Source of the DNA: Glebionis coronaria | Taxonomy: Eukaryota; Streptophyta; Magnoliopsida; Asterales; Asteraceae | Direction: 5' to 3' | NCBI GenBank assembly: GCA_025667525.1 | Contig: CM046876.1 | Coordinates: forward strand, 529,954,538 to 530,018,537 | DNA: 64,000 nt | Shown: one piece after another, positions 34,661-47,296 of the stretch | Layout of the letters: the number at the start of each line of letters is the position of its first letter | How positions within the stretch are numbered: the first letter of the stretch is position 1 | Position numbers and translations under genes: made by a program | Notes under the pieces: generated by a model | Seen by the model: only the letters and a program-made list of their open reading frames with translations | The model's database searches: none | What the model was told of the DNA's origin: nothing

Positions 34661-37198
34661 ATCTCCCCCAATGTGAGGTCATACCCTTTTGATATTTGGA
34701 GATCAATGGAGATTACGAATCTCGTCATAAACGAGTCTTGAACGTGTAACAGTAGTTTTGTTCCTTCATGCTGTGATCTTTGAGCCTTTGTCATTGTCTT
34801 TCGACTTAGTCTATTATCTTGAGATCTTCAAATCATTCTTGACTTGTCTTTGCCATCTTGCGATCTTGTGTCTTTATCCACATGCTCACACTATTAATTG
34901 TCGAATAAGTCTTTGGGCATGAATATGTGGTTTTGAATCTTTGACTTTGCTGAGTACACCGTGACGCCACCTTCTCGAGACAAAACATGGACACGGACTG
35001 AATGGCTTTGACATTCGTCCTAAATCGGTAGCGTTTTACCTCCGGTCGGTGAAGACCGTTATACGATATTAAATACCGTACCTGTGATTAGGTAGATTCA
35101 ATTAAGAATCTCCTTGACAGGGTTTCGCGGCTGTACTAGCCGTTCTCTTTACTCGACCGTCTCAAAGCAAGACTGCGAACATAAAGAGTGAATCAATTGG
35201 ATGAATATCCGCTTGATTAAAGTCGTCAATTCAAATTCCTGGAACAAGTTTGATTCGTTAAGAATCTTATCATTGTTGCTTTCCAGTTGACACAAGTTTG
35301 ATTCATAAGAATCTCACAAGTCACCAACCGTAGCGTTGTTTGATGTTGACGCTAGAAGGATTTCCATTCGTCACTGTGAATATTAATGAATATCACTCTG
35401 AATGTTCTGGCAAGACCATAAAGATATTGCGTAGAAACCTAAAACGAGTTTGAATCAATTCAGAGTGAAACCACTATTGCTTTTCAGTTTTACACATGTT
35501 CAATTCATAAAATCTTGCATATGACCTACCGCAGTGTTGTTTGATGTTAACACTGGAAGGATTTACACTCATCATTGTGAATACTAAGTAGTATCACTCT
35601 GAGTGTTCTAGCAATATCGCAAGGATATAGCGTAGGACTCTCTTTATCTTCATCCGCGTGTCCTAACGAGATTTGATTGATCTTTTGGCTCTAGACTCGA
35701 TTTGTGCACTTTTAGTGGTCGGAGGCTGGAGCAGATGCCACCTATTCAGTATCAACTATCTCGGAGTAAGAAAGTCAATAGAAGTCGTGTTGATCTCCGT
35801 GACAATAAAACAAACTTCTTTTGAGAGAAGCCTGAGTAGCTGGGAAAGGGTTGTACTTCACATCACTGGGTCCATGATGAGTTGTCTTCATGATGTGTTG
35901 ACCCGGTTTCTGCCTAAGTTGTATGGAGGGCTTCTTTCTTTAGAACCTTTATCCTTACATTTCTTTTTCATTCTTCAACCCCTTCAATGCTTACCAAGAC
36001 ATCATTAATAGCACCTTGTTGTGATTGTTCCAGTGCAATCATCAGTACTTAGTCGGCATTCAACTACGTTCACATTCTACTCCATCTTTCCTAAGGACTT
36101 CTAATAATCTATTGGATTGTCCCTGGGAAGATTCCCCCGGTTCTGGTTGGATCATAGGACTTAAACCTAACCACCCTTTTGACACCAATAACGTCGGGAA
36201 TTAAAGATGTTGTGGGTATTTGATCGTACCCATGAAAACCACTTTAAATTCTAACAAAGTGTTTGAAAAACATTTAACACTTTGATAGTTTTGTCGTTTC
36301 AGAAATGTGCCCCCTTCACATGTGCATCGATAATCGAAAGTGTTTCGCACATGTATGTAAGAGTTAAAGTGCTTGAGTCTTATATAAGATCACATTTTAA
36401 TCACATTTTCTCCCCTATCTCTAATATATAAAATCTTTTGATATTAGAGATACCAAATTTGATTAAAATATATTTTGAAAAATAGTATTGAAATCTTCAG
36501 GAGAAAGATGTGTCAAACTTAGCATGAATTTTGGAAAGCTCCCCCTCAAAAATTGATCTAATTGAATTGTTATTACGAGGATTTGATCCACATTAAACTT
36601 TTGAGGATAGGAGTTGTTGAACACAAAATTTTTGAAAGATTTTGAATATCATTGAGAAATTCATGAAAAAATTGTGTTCAACGCTTTTTGAAAAATCAAT
36701 TCTTTTTGACGAAAAGGTTTTTCTAAAGTATAAACTTGAGTTCATAGACTTTGAATGTCTTGACGAATCCACTCAAGTGTAAGAGGATTTAACTTCTTTT
36801 GCTAAGGTTAAGAGTACGAAATCGTACACTCCCCCGTGAATATAGTTCCGGGTTACAATCTGAAAGTGATTACAAGCCATTGTGTTGAGCTTAAAAGGTG
36901 GAATGTTTTGTGACAAGCTCAACCAAGATAGATTGCTCTACCCGTTTTTGGAAATATTGTCCAAAATAGACAATTTCCTTTAAAAAATATAGAAATGACA
37001 TGTTTTGAAAAATATTTACAACTTTCATTCGAGCTTTATGTACACACCCGTTTCGTTATTGAGCGAAATTTCTAGGTACGTCCATATTATCGATACTGAA
37101 AGACATGTCGAGAAGAATATTTTTGGATTATCAAAGATTTTTTAATTTTGTATTTTTCTTTTTGATTAATATTTACAGGTAGATGTTTGATAGATGAA
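34661..37198 (-). other. Element D 3' non-coding region with purine tract and diverged tandem repeat
   Basis: On the minus strand this follows the RT-RNase H frame. The purine tract (TTGGGGGAGAT, 34661-34675) abuts the LTR. A diverged direct duplication of about 200 bp lies at about 35270-35440 and 35465-35635, sharing words such as GTTGTTTGATGTT and AAGGATTT. Short T-rich and CTCCCCC words are scattered through 36400-36850. No env-like protein is evident; the 111-codon plus-strand ORF at 35673 is unsupported. Confidence 0.6.
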
Positions 37199-39289
37199 TC
37201 AAGCAGGCTTCTTTGCCAGAACCTCCAGTTCTGCTGGAGTCAAACATCTCATACCAATTTGCCTAACTAGATACGCAAACCTCTCTTTCGAAAGAGCTTT
37301 TGTAAACAAGTCAGCTAATTGGTAATCAGTTCCAACAAAGTATAATTCAACAATACCCTTTTCAACTTGTTCCTTAATGAAGTGATATCTGACATCAATG
37401 TGCTTCGTGCGGGAATGCTGTAGCGGATTGCAGGAGATGGCTATGGTAGACTTTAAGTCCCAGTACATAGGTACTTTATCAAAGTGGAAGCCATAATCCG
37501 TGAGTTGTGTTCTCATCCAAAGAACTTGAGCACAACACACAGATAGAGACACATACTCCGCTTCGGCTGATGAGAGTGACGTGCAATCCTGCTTCTTGGA
37601 AGACCATCCTACAAGCTTATCTTGTCCTAGAAATTGTGCATCACCAGAAGTACTTTTACGTGTATCAAGACACCCTGCATGATCAGAATCTGAATAGGCC
37701 GTTAGAAAGAAACCGGTTTCCCTCGGATACCAGAGTCCCATGTGAATGGTATTCTTAAGGTACCGAAATATCCGTTTAACCTCCTTGAGGTGCTTTTCAG
37801 TGGGTCGTGCTTGATATCGTGCACAATAACATGTAGCATGATGAATATCAGGTCTACTTGCTGTCAAGTACATGAGGGACCCGATCATGGAACGATATCT
37901 CGTTTGATCTATGGGTAATCCCTCCAAATCAGCATCTAGGGATGTGGTTGATAATGGTGTCCCAACGGGGTCACATGATGTCATACCATGCTTTTTGATT
38001 ATCTCTTGACAATACTTAGCTTGGTTAATGAAGATACCACTTGGGGATTGGTGAACTTGAATTCCTAGAAAGAATTTTAGTTCGCCCATCATAGACATTT
38101 CAAATCTGTTGTGCATTACTTTTTCAAACCATTTTGAAAGTTTTGAGTTTGTAGACCCGAAAATAATGTCATCAACATAAATTTGCACAAGCAAAATGTC
38201 ATCCCCATATTTATAAGTGAACAAAGTTAAATCAATGGAACCTTTTGAGAAACCTTTGGAGACCAAAACTTTCGAGAGCTCGTCGTACCACGCCCTTGGA
38301 GCTTGCTTGAGTCCATATAGTGCTTTGTGGAGACGATACACCTTGTTAGGATAATGAGGATTGACGAATCCTTCTGGCTGTGTGACATAGACTTCTTCCT
38401 TCAAAGGACCGTTAAGAAACGCCGTCTTTACGTCCATTTGATAGACAATGAATCCCTTATGTGCAGCATAAGCAATAAAAATCTTGACCGCTTCCATTCG
38501 AGCTACTGGTGCAAATGATTCTTCAAAATCAATACCCTCTTTTTGTCCATACCCTTTAGCCACTAGCCTAGATTTATTCTTGATGATCGTGTTCTCTTCA
38601 TTCATCTTGTTTTTCCAGATCCATCGAAGATTTAATGGTATTACATCGTATGGTCTGTCAACAAGTTCCCAGACTTTAAGTCTTTCAAATTGTTGAAGTT
38701 CATCCGTCATCGATTCAATCCAAGCATGATCAGCCATGGCTTCTTTGATGTTTTTCGGTTCGGCTGAACTCACGGCGAGTGCGAACATACAAACATCGAC
38801 ATCAGTGTGAAGCTGTCGTCTTGTACGAACGGGATGTGAAGGGTTTCCAATTACGTGAACCAAAGGATGATCTCGGGTCCAATGATGTGTTGAAGGATGT
38901 CGTTGGTAAAACATATTCATATTTGACGGATCAACATGGCGAGTAGAAGACTCTCCAGTTTCGTGTACCGGTGTACCGAATGGGTTGATAAATTTGTCTT
39001 TGTCAGATAATGCATTGTCTGCTTGATTTGTGTTCTCTGGAGCAATGACAGTATTGGTGGATGTTGTAGGATCGATTGTTGAAGTGATATTCTGAGGAGG
39101 TAAATCTGCAGCAACCCGTGTTGAAGTAACTGAAGTTGTATACGGTTGTTGACGATGATCGGTATCATCATTCTTATCATGAGTGACAGCGGAAGACTTT
39201 GATACAACTTGTTTCTCCCCCGTGAAATATTCATCATACATTGGTCCATATAACATTTCCAACTCTTCAATTGTCGTGTCGACTGTCAT
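37199..39289 (-). pseudogene. Element D reverse transcriptase-RNase H (long open frame)
   Basis: The 696-codon frame begins with an acidic, Ser/Thr-rich linker and carries a full copia [34 protein letters not shown], and the catalytic [10 protein letters not shown] (YVDD codons 38168-38179). The RNase H part has [14 protein letters not shown], and [10 protein letters not shown], and ends in [20 protein letters not shown]. Residues look intact, so this domain alone is little decayed. It belongs to the same frame as the integrase upstream, from which three stop codons separate it. Confidence 0.85.
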
Positions 39290-40006
39290 ATCAGCTCTAG
39301 GAACATTTTCTGGAACCAGCGTTGAACTTGACGGTTCATTGCTGTGGTCTTGAGTTCCGAGTTCCGTGCGGTTGTGAACGGAAGTCGTTTGTTGTTATGG
39401 ATCGGGACTTAAACTGTTTTTTTCAAGTGCCATTTCTTGTAATTCATCAAATCGAATGTGAATAGTCTCGACAATCAATTTTGTTCTCTTGTTGTATACT
39501 CTATATCCCTTTGACTGAGTTGCATATCCCACAAGAATACATGCATCACCTTTCTCTTTCATCTTGTCCAAATTTTCACCATCTCAAATAATGTAACAAG
39601 TACATCCAAAAACATGAAGGTGTTTGAGTGAAGGTTTTCGATCATGAATTATGTGATATGGTGTCTTTTCGTGTCTTGGGATAATTAAGGAACGGTTTTG
39701 TGTGTAGCATGCGGTTGACACGGCTTCGGCCCAAAAGTATAGTGGAAGTTTTTAAGCGGATAATAATGTTCGAGCAGCCTCAACTAAAGTACGGTTTCGT
39801 CTTTCAACAACTCCGTTTTGTTCGGGTGTTCGAGCAATAGATGTTTCATGTTCAATCCCTTCGGTTTCAAAATAGTTTCTCAGTTTTGAATTCAAAAATT
39901 CTGTACCTTTGTCAGTACGAACCACTTTAACTTGAGCTTGAAGACCACGTTGTATCAGTTTAAGGAAGCTGATGAGAACATCGGGTGTTTCATCCTTGGA
40001 CCTCAA
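39290..40006 (-). pseudogene. Element D integrase, 3' half, and linker (three stops)
   Basis: Frame continuous with the RT except for TAA near 39750, TGA near 39587 and TAA near 39394. Motifs include VRTDKGTEFLN (second catalytic Asp), EQNGVVERRNRTLVEAAR (catalytic Glu), LPLYFWAEAV, and GYATQSKGYRVYN. The TGA is a likely CGA to TGA change. A one-base loss near 40015 separates it from the first half of integrase. Confidence 0.8.
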
Positions 40007-40740
40007 GAAGTGAGTCCATGTGTACCTGAGTAATCATCGACAATTACCAGAATATATTTCTTTCCATTGATACTCTGAACACGCATGGGACCACACAGAT
40101 CCATATGGAGAAGATCTAACCGTCCTTTTGAGCTTGGTGTAGTCTTTGTTTTGAAGTTACTTCTTTTAGCTTTACAAAGTTCACAAGAAGAACAAAGATG
40201 ATCTTTGATGAATTTCAAACTTGGAAGGCCTCTCACAATATCTTTCTTGGAAAGCAAGTTGATGGTATCAAAGTTGAGATGAGAAAGACGTTGATGCCAT
40301 AACCATGCCTGAGTCGATGAAGCTTTAGCCATGAAGCAAATTGGAGTTGATGAAGTTGTGTCTTGTAGTGAAATTGTGTAAAGATCAGTACCCCGTGTAC
40401 CGGTAAGTAAATCATTCCCATCATAATCACGAACAAAACATGTCTTCTTTCTGAAAGCAACCTCCAAATCCGCATCATAGAATTGACCAACCGAGAAAAG
40501 ATTGTGATTGAGCCCTTCGACGTAGTATACCCTTTTAATCGTGATATTCCCCTGAACCAAATCTCCATATCCTAGGATCGGTGCAAATTGATCATTTCCG
40601 AATCGGACCGTACCCAGGAACTTCTCCACGAAGTTAATTAGAAGCTTGAGATTCCCCGTCATGTGCTTCGTGCATCCGGAGTCCAATATAAAGAGAATTA
40701 TTTGTATCACCTGCAGAGGAGTTAGAACACGATGGAGCAT
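40003..40740 (-). pseudogene. Element D protease, GAG-pre-integrase and integrase 5' half
   Basis: The protease motif FILDSGCTKHMTG (DSG codons 40675-40683) stands near the start. Next come the zinc-binding segment WHQRLSHLNFDTI with CELCKAKR, and MDLCGPMRVQSINGKKYILVIVDDYS with the first catalytic Asp. The frame then shifts by one base and stops at 40003. It overlaps the end of the gag frame (40634-42103) because of another one-base shift just before DSG. Confidence 0.82.
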
Positions 40741-42103
40741 TTGCTAAATTGGATACCACAGTATTTGTGGTTATAGAATCATTAGTGTCCTTAGCAACAT
40801 TTAAAGGGATACTAACACTCGTAGTCACATTTTTTGTCCTAACTTTAGGCATCCATTTATATCCGGGAGGACATTGATTAGCAAACCTCCATTTCCAAGA
40901 CTTACTAGAAGACTCATATAATTCCTTAATTTTGCTTCTAGGGTTCTTAGTGGTGGAGTCTGATGCATTACTTTTCTTAGTGGGGGTGGCACCAGAATGG
41001 TTCATCTTGCATTTGGGTTGACTAGCTCTAATAGGCATTGCAACTTGCTTCTTAGTTCTAGTATCTACGTCTTTGACTTTATTCATAGCACACATGGAAT
41101 GATTAGCATTATCACACTTTCCACATTTGACACAAACAAATTTCACATTCATAGCATTCAAATCATTCACAGCATTCAAATCGTCATTACATGCGATAAC
41201 AGACTTTTTATTCTTAAAAACATTCAAATTCCTAGGGTGTTCTTCTACTTGCTTCATCTTCCCTTGATTCTTGTGTTTCCAGACCTTATCATTCACTTTA
41301 GTGCTCTTAAACTGAGGCCGGCTAACACTAGTAGTGGAGACTATTCCAGTAGTAGAAGACACACGAATATTAGTGTTTCTAGAAGTCTGAGGCGCGTGAG
41401 TATCTTTGTTTGTGGGCTTAGTGGACATTCTATACATCTCTGGTTTAATCACATTATTGTGCTTAACGCTTGGTGCTATAGGATTCCTTATGGGTTGATT
41501 CTGTGGTAACCTTTCCTTTCCATCCATCTTGGGGGAAAACACAGGTTTTGCAAACGAGGAATTTGATAAAGCAGATGGTTTTCCCAAGATAGAGGATCTA
41601 TTTACTTTAGAGGCATTGGGTTGTCTAACAACAGGTTTCTTAATGCTAGGTTCCACGATTTTCCCACCCATTTTAGCAACGAGTTTCTGCAACTCTGCTA
41701 TCGCTCTGTCCTTGTCTTGTAATTGAGCTTTCAACCCTTTAATTTCCAAATTCTGTTCATTCATTTCTCGAAATGTTTGGGAAAGTTTTTCTTGCAATTT
41801 ATTATCATGTGGAAAACTACCAACGTCTTTTTGCAAAGCAAGTTCAAGTGAATGACAATGTTTTTGAAGGAAATCAGTTTTGTGTTGAAGTAACTCAAAA
41901 ACCTTTTTGTCAACATTTTCTTTACGTTTCGAAAGCTCAATTTCAAGACGTTCACATTCTTTGATCTTATCAAGATATTGGCATGCAACTTCAGAATATT
42001 CATCAATATCAGCACAAGATGTAAAATAAGCACACATAACATCTTTAGAAACGCATTCTTGCAAGAGTAAATCATATTCATCTGAGAAATCAGACTTCTC
42101 CAT
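40634..42103 (-). pseudogene. Element D gag, C-terminal part
   Basis: A 489-codon frame: coiled-coil-like N-terminus (residues 20-150, heptad-like Leu/Glu/Lys), a basic Pro/Ser-rich middle, and a Cys/His cluster (CVKCGKCDNANHSMC) in the second half. It is connected to the upstream gag by a frameshift between 42104 and 42249. This C-terminal extension is common in large copia gags of plants; I infer a structural or RNA-binding role. Confidence 0.65.
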
Positions 42104-42249
42104 TTGAAGATCATCAATGTGTTTCTCAAGAGATTCAACATATTTTAATCATACATTTCAGTACAAATGAACTCCTCAAGTTGAAGAACTGTTTCTTTAA
42201 TCAACGCCGTGTTTGGAATTAAGAGTTCTTTGACAAGCAAGGTAATATC

Positions 42250-42933
42250 TTAAGGAATCGGACGTGTCCACTCAGCATTTTCACGTTTTGCCCAGTCTCT
42301 TTCAACAATAGATTTAACATTATATATGTGATGTTTAAGAATACCTAATGTTTTCCTACTCTTGCTTTTAGATTCATCTAGAGGGGAGTAGTTTATGTAT
42401 TTGAAAACATTAGATTTCTTAGGGGCAAATGCTTTCTTCCATTGAATTCTATTTTGTTTGCATTCTAGAAACACTTCCTCACGAGTTTTCTGAGTTTGTT
42501 TGTTGAAAAGACCATAGAGACTATTCTCATAAGCATAATTATATGGTTTTACAAACTCCTTATTTACAAGAGGTTGAATATCATCATTCCAAAGGGCAGT
42601 CTCTTCACTATCGGCACTAACAGGCATGCAATCAAGATTGGTCCTTTCAGTCTCATCAAGATAAAGACACGGGTTCGCAGCTTGAGCTTTGGCAAGGTAA
42701 TCAGGACTTTCAAAGCTAGCTTGACCCTTAAACATGGAAGGGGGTGCCAACATTCTTACGGATTGAATAGAATCATGCGTTTTATAAACAACTTTATTCA
42801 AAAATTCGACTTGTGCTTCTAGTTTCGTTACTTTTTCAGTTTCTTTATCATATCTATTTTTGAAGTCTTGTTTTAACGCATCTACCTCTTGTTTCTTATC
42901 CTCAAGAATTTTAGCAGAATCAGTAGTGGTCAT
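42250..42933 (-). pseudogene. Element D gag, middle part
   Basis: In frame with the N-terminal gag (42985-45033) and separated only by a TAA at 42985. It has a coiled-coil-like start (residues 5-55) followed by a polar stretch with no recognised domain. A stop at 42250 ends it. Confidence 0.65.
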
Positions 42934-42984
42934 AGAGAGCTTTTGTTCAAGTTCATTAACTTTGGTGTTGGCAAGGTACGTTTT

Positions 42985-45033
42985 TTAGCGTTCATCCATT
43001 AAGAAAACATTATATTGACGCTTCTCTTTTGCTAATAACTCAAGAGTTGTATTATATTTGTTTTCAAAATCGTCCTTTTGACTTTTTAACGCACTTCCCT
43101 TGTACCCCTCAAGCTCTTTGGTTTTCTGAAGGAGCTCATCTTTATAGCTTTCAGTCATCTCAGTAGATTTGATAAGAGCAGCTTTGCATTCTTCAAAACT
43201 TTGAGTGAGCGTAGCGTTTGCCTTCTTTAATTGCTTTTGACTCTTTTTATTTTCAGTGACATCTTTTTGTAAAGTAGCAATTAAATTAGCAAGCGCAATA
43301 CGTTCCTCTTCATCATATTCATTTGCATGTTGATCATCCTCAGACTCATTATTGCACATGTCTGATGAATCGGGTGTGGTATTGCTATCAACTGTTTCCA
43401 TCATACACGTGTCATTAATGGCATTGGGTAGATCACTATGCTCAGGAATATCACCAAACACATTATATTCATCAGTAGTGTGTACCTTATCGATTGGCTT
43501 AGTGTCAAAGATAGGGCCATTGTCATCTTCAGTGACTTTGAGAACTTCTTCAACCTTTGCCATGTACGAGTAATGTGCATCGAGCTCTTGATCAGAATCA
43601 TCATCATCAGTATCATCAAGCATTGCTCCTTCCTCAGCTGACAATTTAACCCCTGCTTCCATTTTCTTGCATAGCAGCATCTTTTCCTTGTGATAGCTAG
43701 AGTCTCTAACCCTTTTTGGCTTCATGCATTCCTTTACCATATGCCCATAACCTTGGCAATTAAAACATTGAATCCCACTCTGCTGAACCACTTGATTTCC
43801 AACAGTTTCCCTATTCCGGGTAGCAGCAGCAATCCTCTGAGTATCATACTTGACAGTTTGTCGATCATACCTTGCAGAACCCTCAACATGTGTTGGATTA
43901 TGTCGATCATACCTAGAAGGACTTTCACCACGTCGACGTGTGTCATACCTTGGAGGACTCCCAACATATCGGTTATTTGTGTTAGATGATGTACGAAGAT
44001 TGTTGTTGGTGGGTTTATAGATTTTCTTGTAAGTCCTCATTATGAAAGCAATTTGTTGTTTCATCTCTCGGTTCTTTTGAGCTTGATCTTCATCACTATC
44101 TTCTTCAGATGAGGACTCAGATGGTGGTGATGGTGCTCTTGGCACTTTACCTCGAGATTTTGTGGATGATGAAGACTTAGATGATGTGGAAGATCGTGGT
44201 GAAGATGATGTAGTGGAGTATGGCTTAGGAGCACGAGAGTGATGATCTTGAACATGTTGTGTGGTAGTCACTAAAGCAAGTGGATTAGCCGTCTTGGCAA
44301 CACGTTCAGCTCGAATCTCATTTGCTTCATTCTGAAATTGCTTCAAGATATCAAAGAGTCGATGATATGAGACCTCGTCTAACTTTTCTTGTTGTTTCAC
44401 TAAAGTGACGAACCGTGTCCACTCTGGTTGAAGTTGTTGAAGAAATTGAACATTGACTTGCATGGTGGAGACTTGCAGATTATTTCTTGTCATGACATTC
44501 ATCATTTTATAGAACCTGGAGTAGTATGAATCAATTGATTCTCCATCCCTTGAAGTAAACTTGCCAAAATTCCAAAACAAGTTTGTTTTGACATCTTGTT
44601 TGTTGAGTGATTCTCCTTGTTGCAAGCGTTCAATCGCAGTCCACATTTCATGTGTTGCCGGGCATGCATCAACCGTGGAGTAAATATCATCTCCAATCCT
44701 ACTTAAAACCATATAGATGGCTTCCTTATCCGCAACATGCCAAGCATAATTTTCATGTGTGAGATCGGCTCTTGTTTCATCATGTTCACTTGCGGGTATT
44801 GGATCAGTAGTATCTGTGGCTGGTCTTGGAGGAATTGAGATCTTTTTGAATATATATGGTCCATGAGTAATACATTTCCTCAAGGCATCACCATTAGGTC
44901 TTGTATCAAGGTATCGTATGAAACGTAATTGCCATTGAGCATACCGACCAGACACAAGCATTGGTGGTCTCTCTTTGTTACCCGCCACCATTATGTTGTT
45001 GTTCGTCACACGATATTCGGCAGTAGAATCCAT
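42985..45033 (-). pseudogene. Element D gag, N-terminal part with zinc knuckle
   Basis: ATG at 45033, 682 codons. Residues 20-240 form the copia capsid domain (GRYAQWQLRFIRYLD, MWTAIERLQQGES, SYYSRFYKMMN, QLQPEWTRFV). A Ser/Arg-rich stretch follows, then the knuckle CFNCQGYGHMVKEC (CX2CX4HX4C, 43726-43767), an acidic region and a coiled coil. The knuckle and capsid are intact. The TAA at 42985 truncates the polyprotein. Confidence 0.85.
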
Positions 45034-45928
45034 CTCAATATTCTCTTAAATGATGAAGTGAATATGGATCTTAAGTAGATTTGTTGTGATCGTTGTTGTG
45101 GTTTAAATTCCCAAAATTCAATATTTCTCCAGTCCGACAATAAATTCACCAGTCCGACAAAACGGTAGACCAAAAAATTTTGTAATTGCCAAATTTTGAA
45201 ATCGAGCTAGAAATGTCCTAAAACTAGTATGGAAAAAATTTGAATTTACTTGACGTAAAAATTTTAACTCTTTTTTTAATCTTCGTGTAAACGATTTTCG
45301 AAACTAGTCTAGATGGTGGCTAAGTCTAAAAAATACTCGAACAAAATTTAGCAAAAACACAGCATCGGAATGTCCAAATCAGAATAACCATGTCGGAATG
45401 TCCTTATCGGAATACCCAAATCGAAATGTCCCCCTTTATCGGAATACAATCGGAATCCCTTCGTCGGAATGATGTCGGAATGCCCTAATCGGAATGCAAT
45501 CGGAATCCCTTTGTCGGAATACAATCGGAATCCCTTTGTCCGAATACAATCGGAATCCCTTTGTCGGAATACAGTCGGAATACCAAATCGGAACGCAATC
45601 GGAAAAGCTGGTCGGAATGTGATCGGAAAACTGGTCTGAATGTTTAAACCCTTTTCCGATGCAACTGATCGGAATCACTAAGCCCTTTTCCGATGACACT
45701 GATCGGAATAATAGTACTGTTTCGAGATTTTTAGGTAAAAAGATGAGATTTTCGACAAAAAATCCGTGATTTGAACCAACCAAATGCGACCAAATCCCTA
45801 CCACAACTATGTAGAAGATTTATATCAAGATTTAGAGCAAGGAAAACACAAAAAATCTTGAATTCGAGATGATTATAAGAGAAAATCATACGAACCAAGT
45901 AATATCAACAACGAATCATAAAACTACC
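45034..45928 (-). other. Element D 5' leader with an array of CGGAAT-type repeats
   Basis: Between primer site and gag. The part 45364-45700 is a degenerate tandem array: the word TCGGAAT recurs many times, with a best-kept unit of about 27 bp (TCGGAATACAATCGGAATCC plus CTTTG) repeated about four times. Minus-strand frames through it give repeated IPIVFRQ-like peptides, which I take as fortuitous. Its placement in the leader suggests an RNA or regulatory role. Confidence 0.6.
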
Positions 45929-45946
45929 CCATGGCGATTGATACCA
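45929..45946 (-). other. Primer binding site of element D (Met-type variant)
   Basis: On the minus strand TGGTATCAATCGCCATGG follows the 5' LTR after two bases. The first eight bases match the usual initiator-Met site. Confidence 0.75.
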
Positions 45947-45948
45947 AA

Positions 45949-46327
45949 TGTTGTCCCTTATTTTTGTGATGATTAAGCAAGGAAGAAAGAAAGAAAATAG
46001 ATGAAGAAGAGATGGATTCCTAGAGAGAGAAAGTAGTGAGAGAAAGTAGAGAGGAGGAGAGGATTAACTTGTTGAATATTAGATTAAGGAAAGAATCAAG
46101 TGAATAACCAACCCTCCTAACATGCTAGGAGGGTAGTATATATAGTCCACCCACATGCGGGCTTTAATGGGCTATATATTGGGTCGAGCTTGTCTTTTGT
46201 ACTTTAATTAGTTTAAATCCAATCCCGTAAACCACGACTAATTAACTACCTATTACAACGTTCTAATTAATGTTACAATAGTAACTTATGACCGATTCTT
46301 GTTTGACTCAATATTTTGAGGTTAACA
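45949..46327 (-). repeat. Element D 5' LTR
   Basis: Partner of 34280-34660 and followed on the plus side by AAGGA. On the minus strand a TATATATA word (46137-46144) precedes the inverted repeat 46111-46134, placing the hairpin between TATA box and expected start site. Confidence 0.9.
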
Positions 46328-46332
46328 AAGGA

Positions 46333-47279
46333 CTTGGCCTGGAAGACGAGGTCACGTTTTTTTACTTTTCTGAAACTAATAGTATAATATGCTAGTTTGT
46401 AACTGTAGTGTGACTATAGTGTATACTTGCTAGAATAGCTCGCGTGTTGGTACATGATTGTTACATGTTCTTAGGTCAGCAGCTAGTTTATACTGTTAAA
46501 GCATAAGGGTAGTAGTAATATGATTTAGCTAACTGTTTTAATATTCATTTTTCAATAAATAAATAAGTTTCCAATTCATGTTTTGTAGGTTTGTTAAATA
46601 GTTGTAATTGTCAAGATTGTTGGAGTAGTTTACCTTTTAATGAAAAGCTAAAATAGGCATTAAAAAAAGGTAGTCAGTTAGGTTCTATTCTATTCTTCTT
46701 GCATCATTTTATAACTGATCATTTTAAATCTTTTGCATTGTATGTTCATGTTTAACCAATAGTTCAACTTTACATCAGTCCAATTTTGGGTTAGTAGTAT
46801 TAGGCAATTATTAGGACTTTTAGTCTATTAGATATTTGATGGGCTTTATACATTTCTTTGCTAGTGCATTTTTTTCATTTACAAGTTCAAATAACTGGTT
46901 AGTAGTGATATTGTGTATATTTTCAGTTTTGATAGTTGAATCACATTTTTAGTTTTAAAATTTCAATTTTTTAGTAGATTGTAATTTTACTTTTATAAAA
47001 ATAGATTTAGCTTAATATTTTGTAATTTGTATTTTCAATCGTAGTATAAAGTTACATTTATGATTTTTTTTTGTGCATTTAATTGTGGTAAGTGCAATTT
47101 GTTTTTAGTTAGTACGTATACATAGTATTAGATATTATTTTCACCTTTTTACTTGCTTTGTGCTAATTAGACATAGATACCATTCAAGATTTTATCACCA
47201 AAAACAATTAAGTCAAGCTTAAAATTGTTATATCAATTCGATTAGACCGAGAGAAAAACGAACTAAGAACGAATTTCAA
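46333..47279 (+). repeat. Element C LTR2, 3' part
   Basis: Resumes the LTR exactly after the duplicated AAGGA (46328-46332). It again follows LTR3 rather than LTR1 at most informative sites (for example GTAGGTTTG, TTGGAGTAG, TTGTGCTAATT), but its last bases (CGAATTTCAA) match LTR1. It leads into the second primer site. Confidence 0.9.
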
Positions 47280-47280
47280 A

Positions 47281-47296
47281 TGGCGCCGCTGCCGGT
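47281..47296 (+). other. Primer binding site, element C2 (Asp tRNA type)
   Basis: TGGCGCCGCTGCCGGT, identical to the C1 site. It shows that the middle LTR serves as 5' LTR for a second internal region. Confidence 0.85.

Larger units (their letters stand above)
34280..46327 (-). mobile_element. Element D: Ty1/copia retrotransposon, probable Sirevirus type, nested in LTR2
   Basis: Short LTRs (34280-34660 and 45949-46327, about 380 bp) flank a 11.3-kb interior on the minus strand, with AAGGA duplicated at both sides (34275-34279, 46328-46332). Domain order is gag, protease, integrase, RT, RNase H, which defines Ty1/copia. The [10 protein letters not shown] motif and the very long gag suggest the Sirevirus group, though LTRs are short for it. 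Coding frames are long but carry several nonsense codons and frameshifts. The LTRs differ at about 15 sites by eye. Confidence 0.88.

Noticed and set aside
35673..36008. 111-codon plus-strand ORF, considered as an env-like or host gene
   Set aside because: It is antisense within the 3' region of element D and no signal peptide, membrane segment or domain could be supported.
34280..46327. D considered as a functional, autonomous element
   Set aside because: RT, RNase H and knuckle look intact, but stops at 42985, 42250, about 39750, 39587 and 39394 and frameshifts before protease, in integrase and in gag break the polyprotein.
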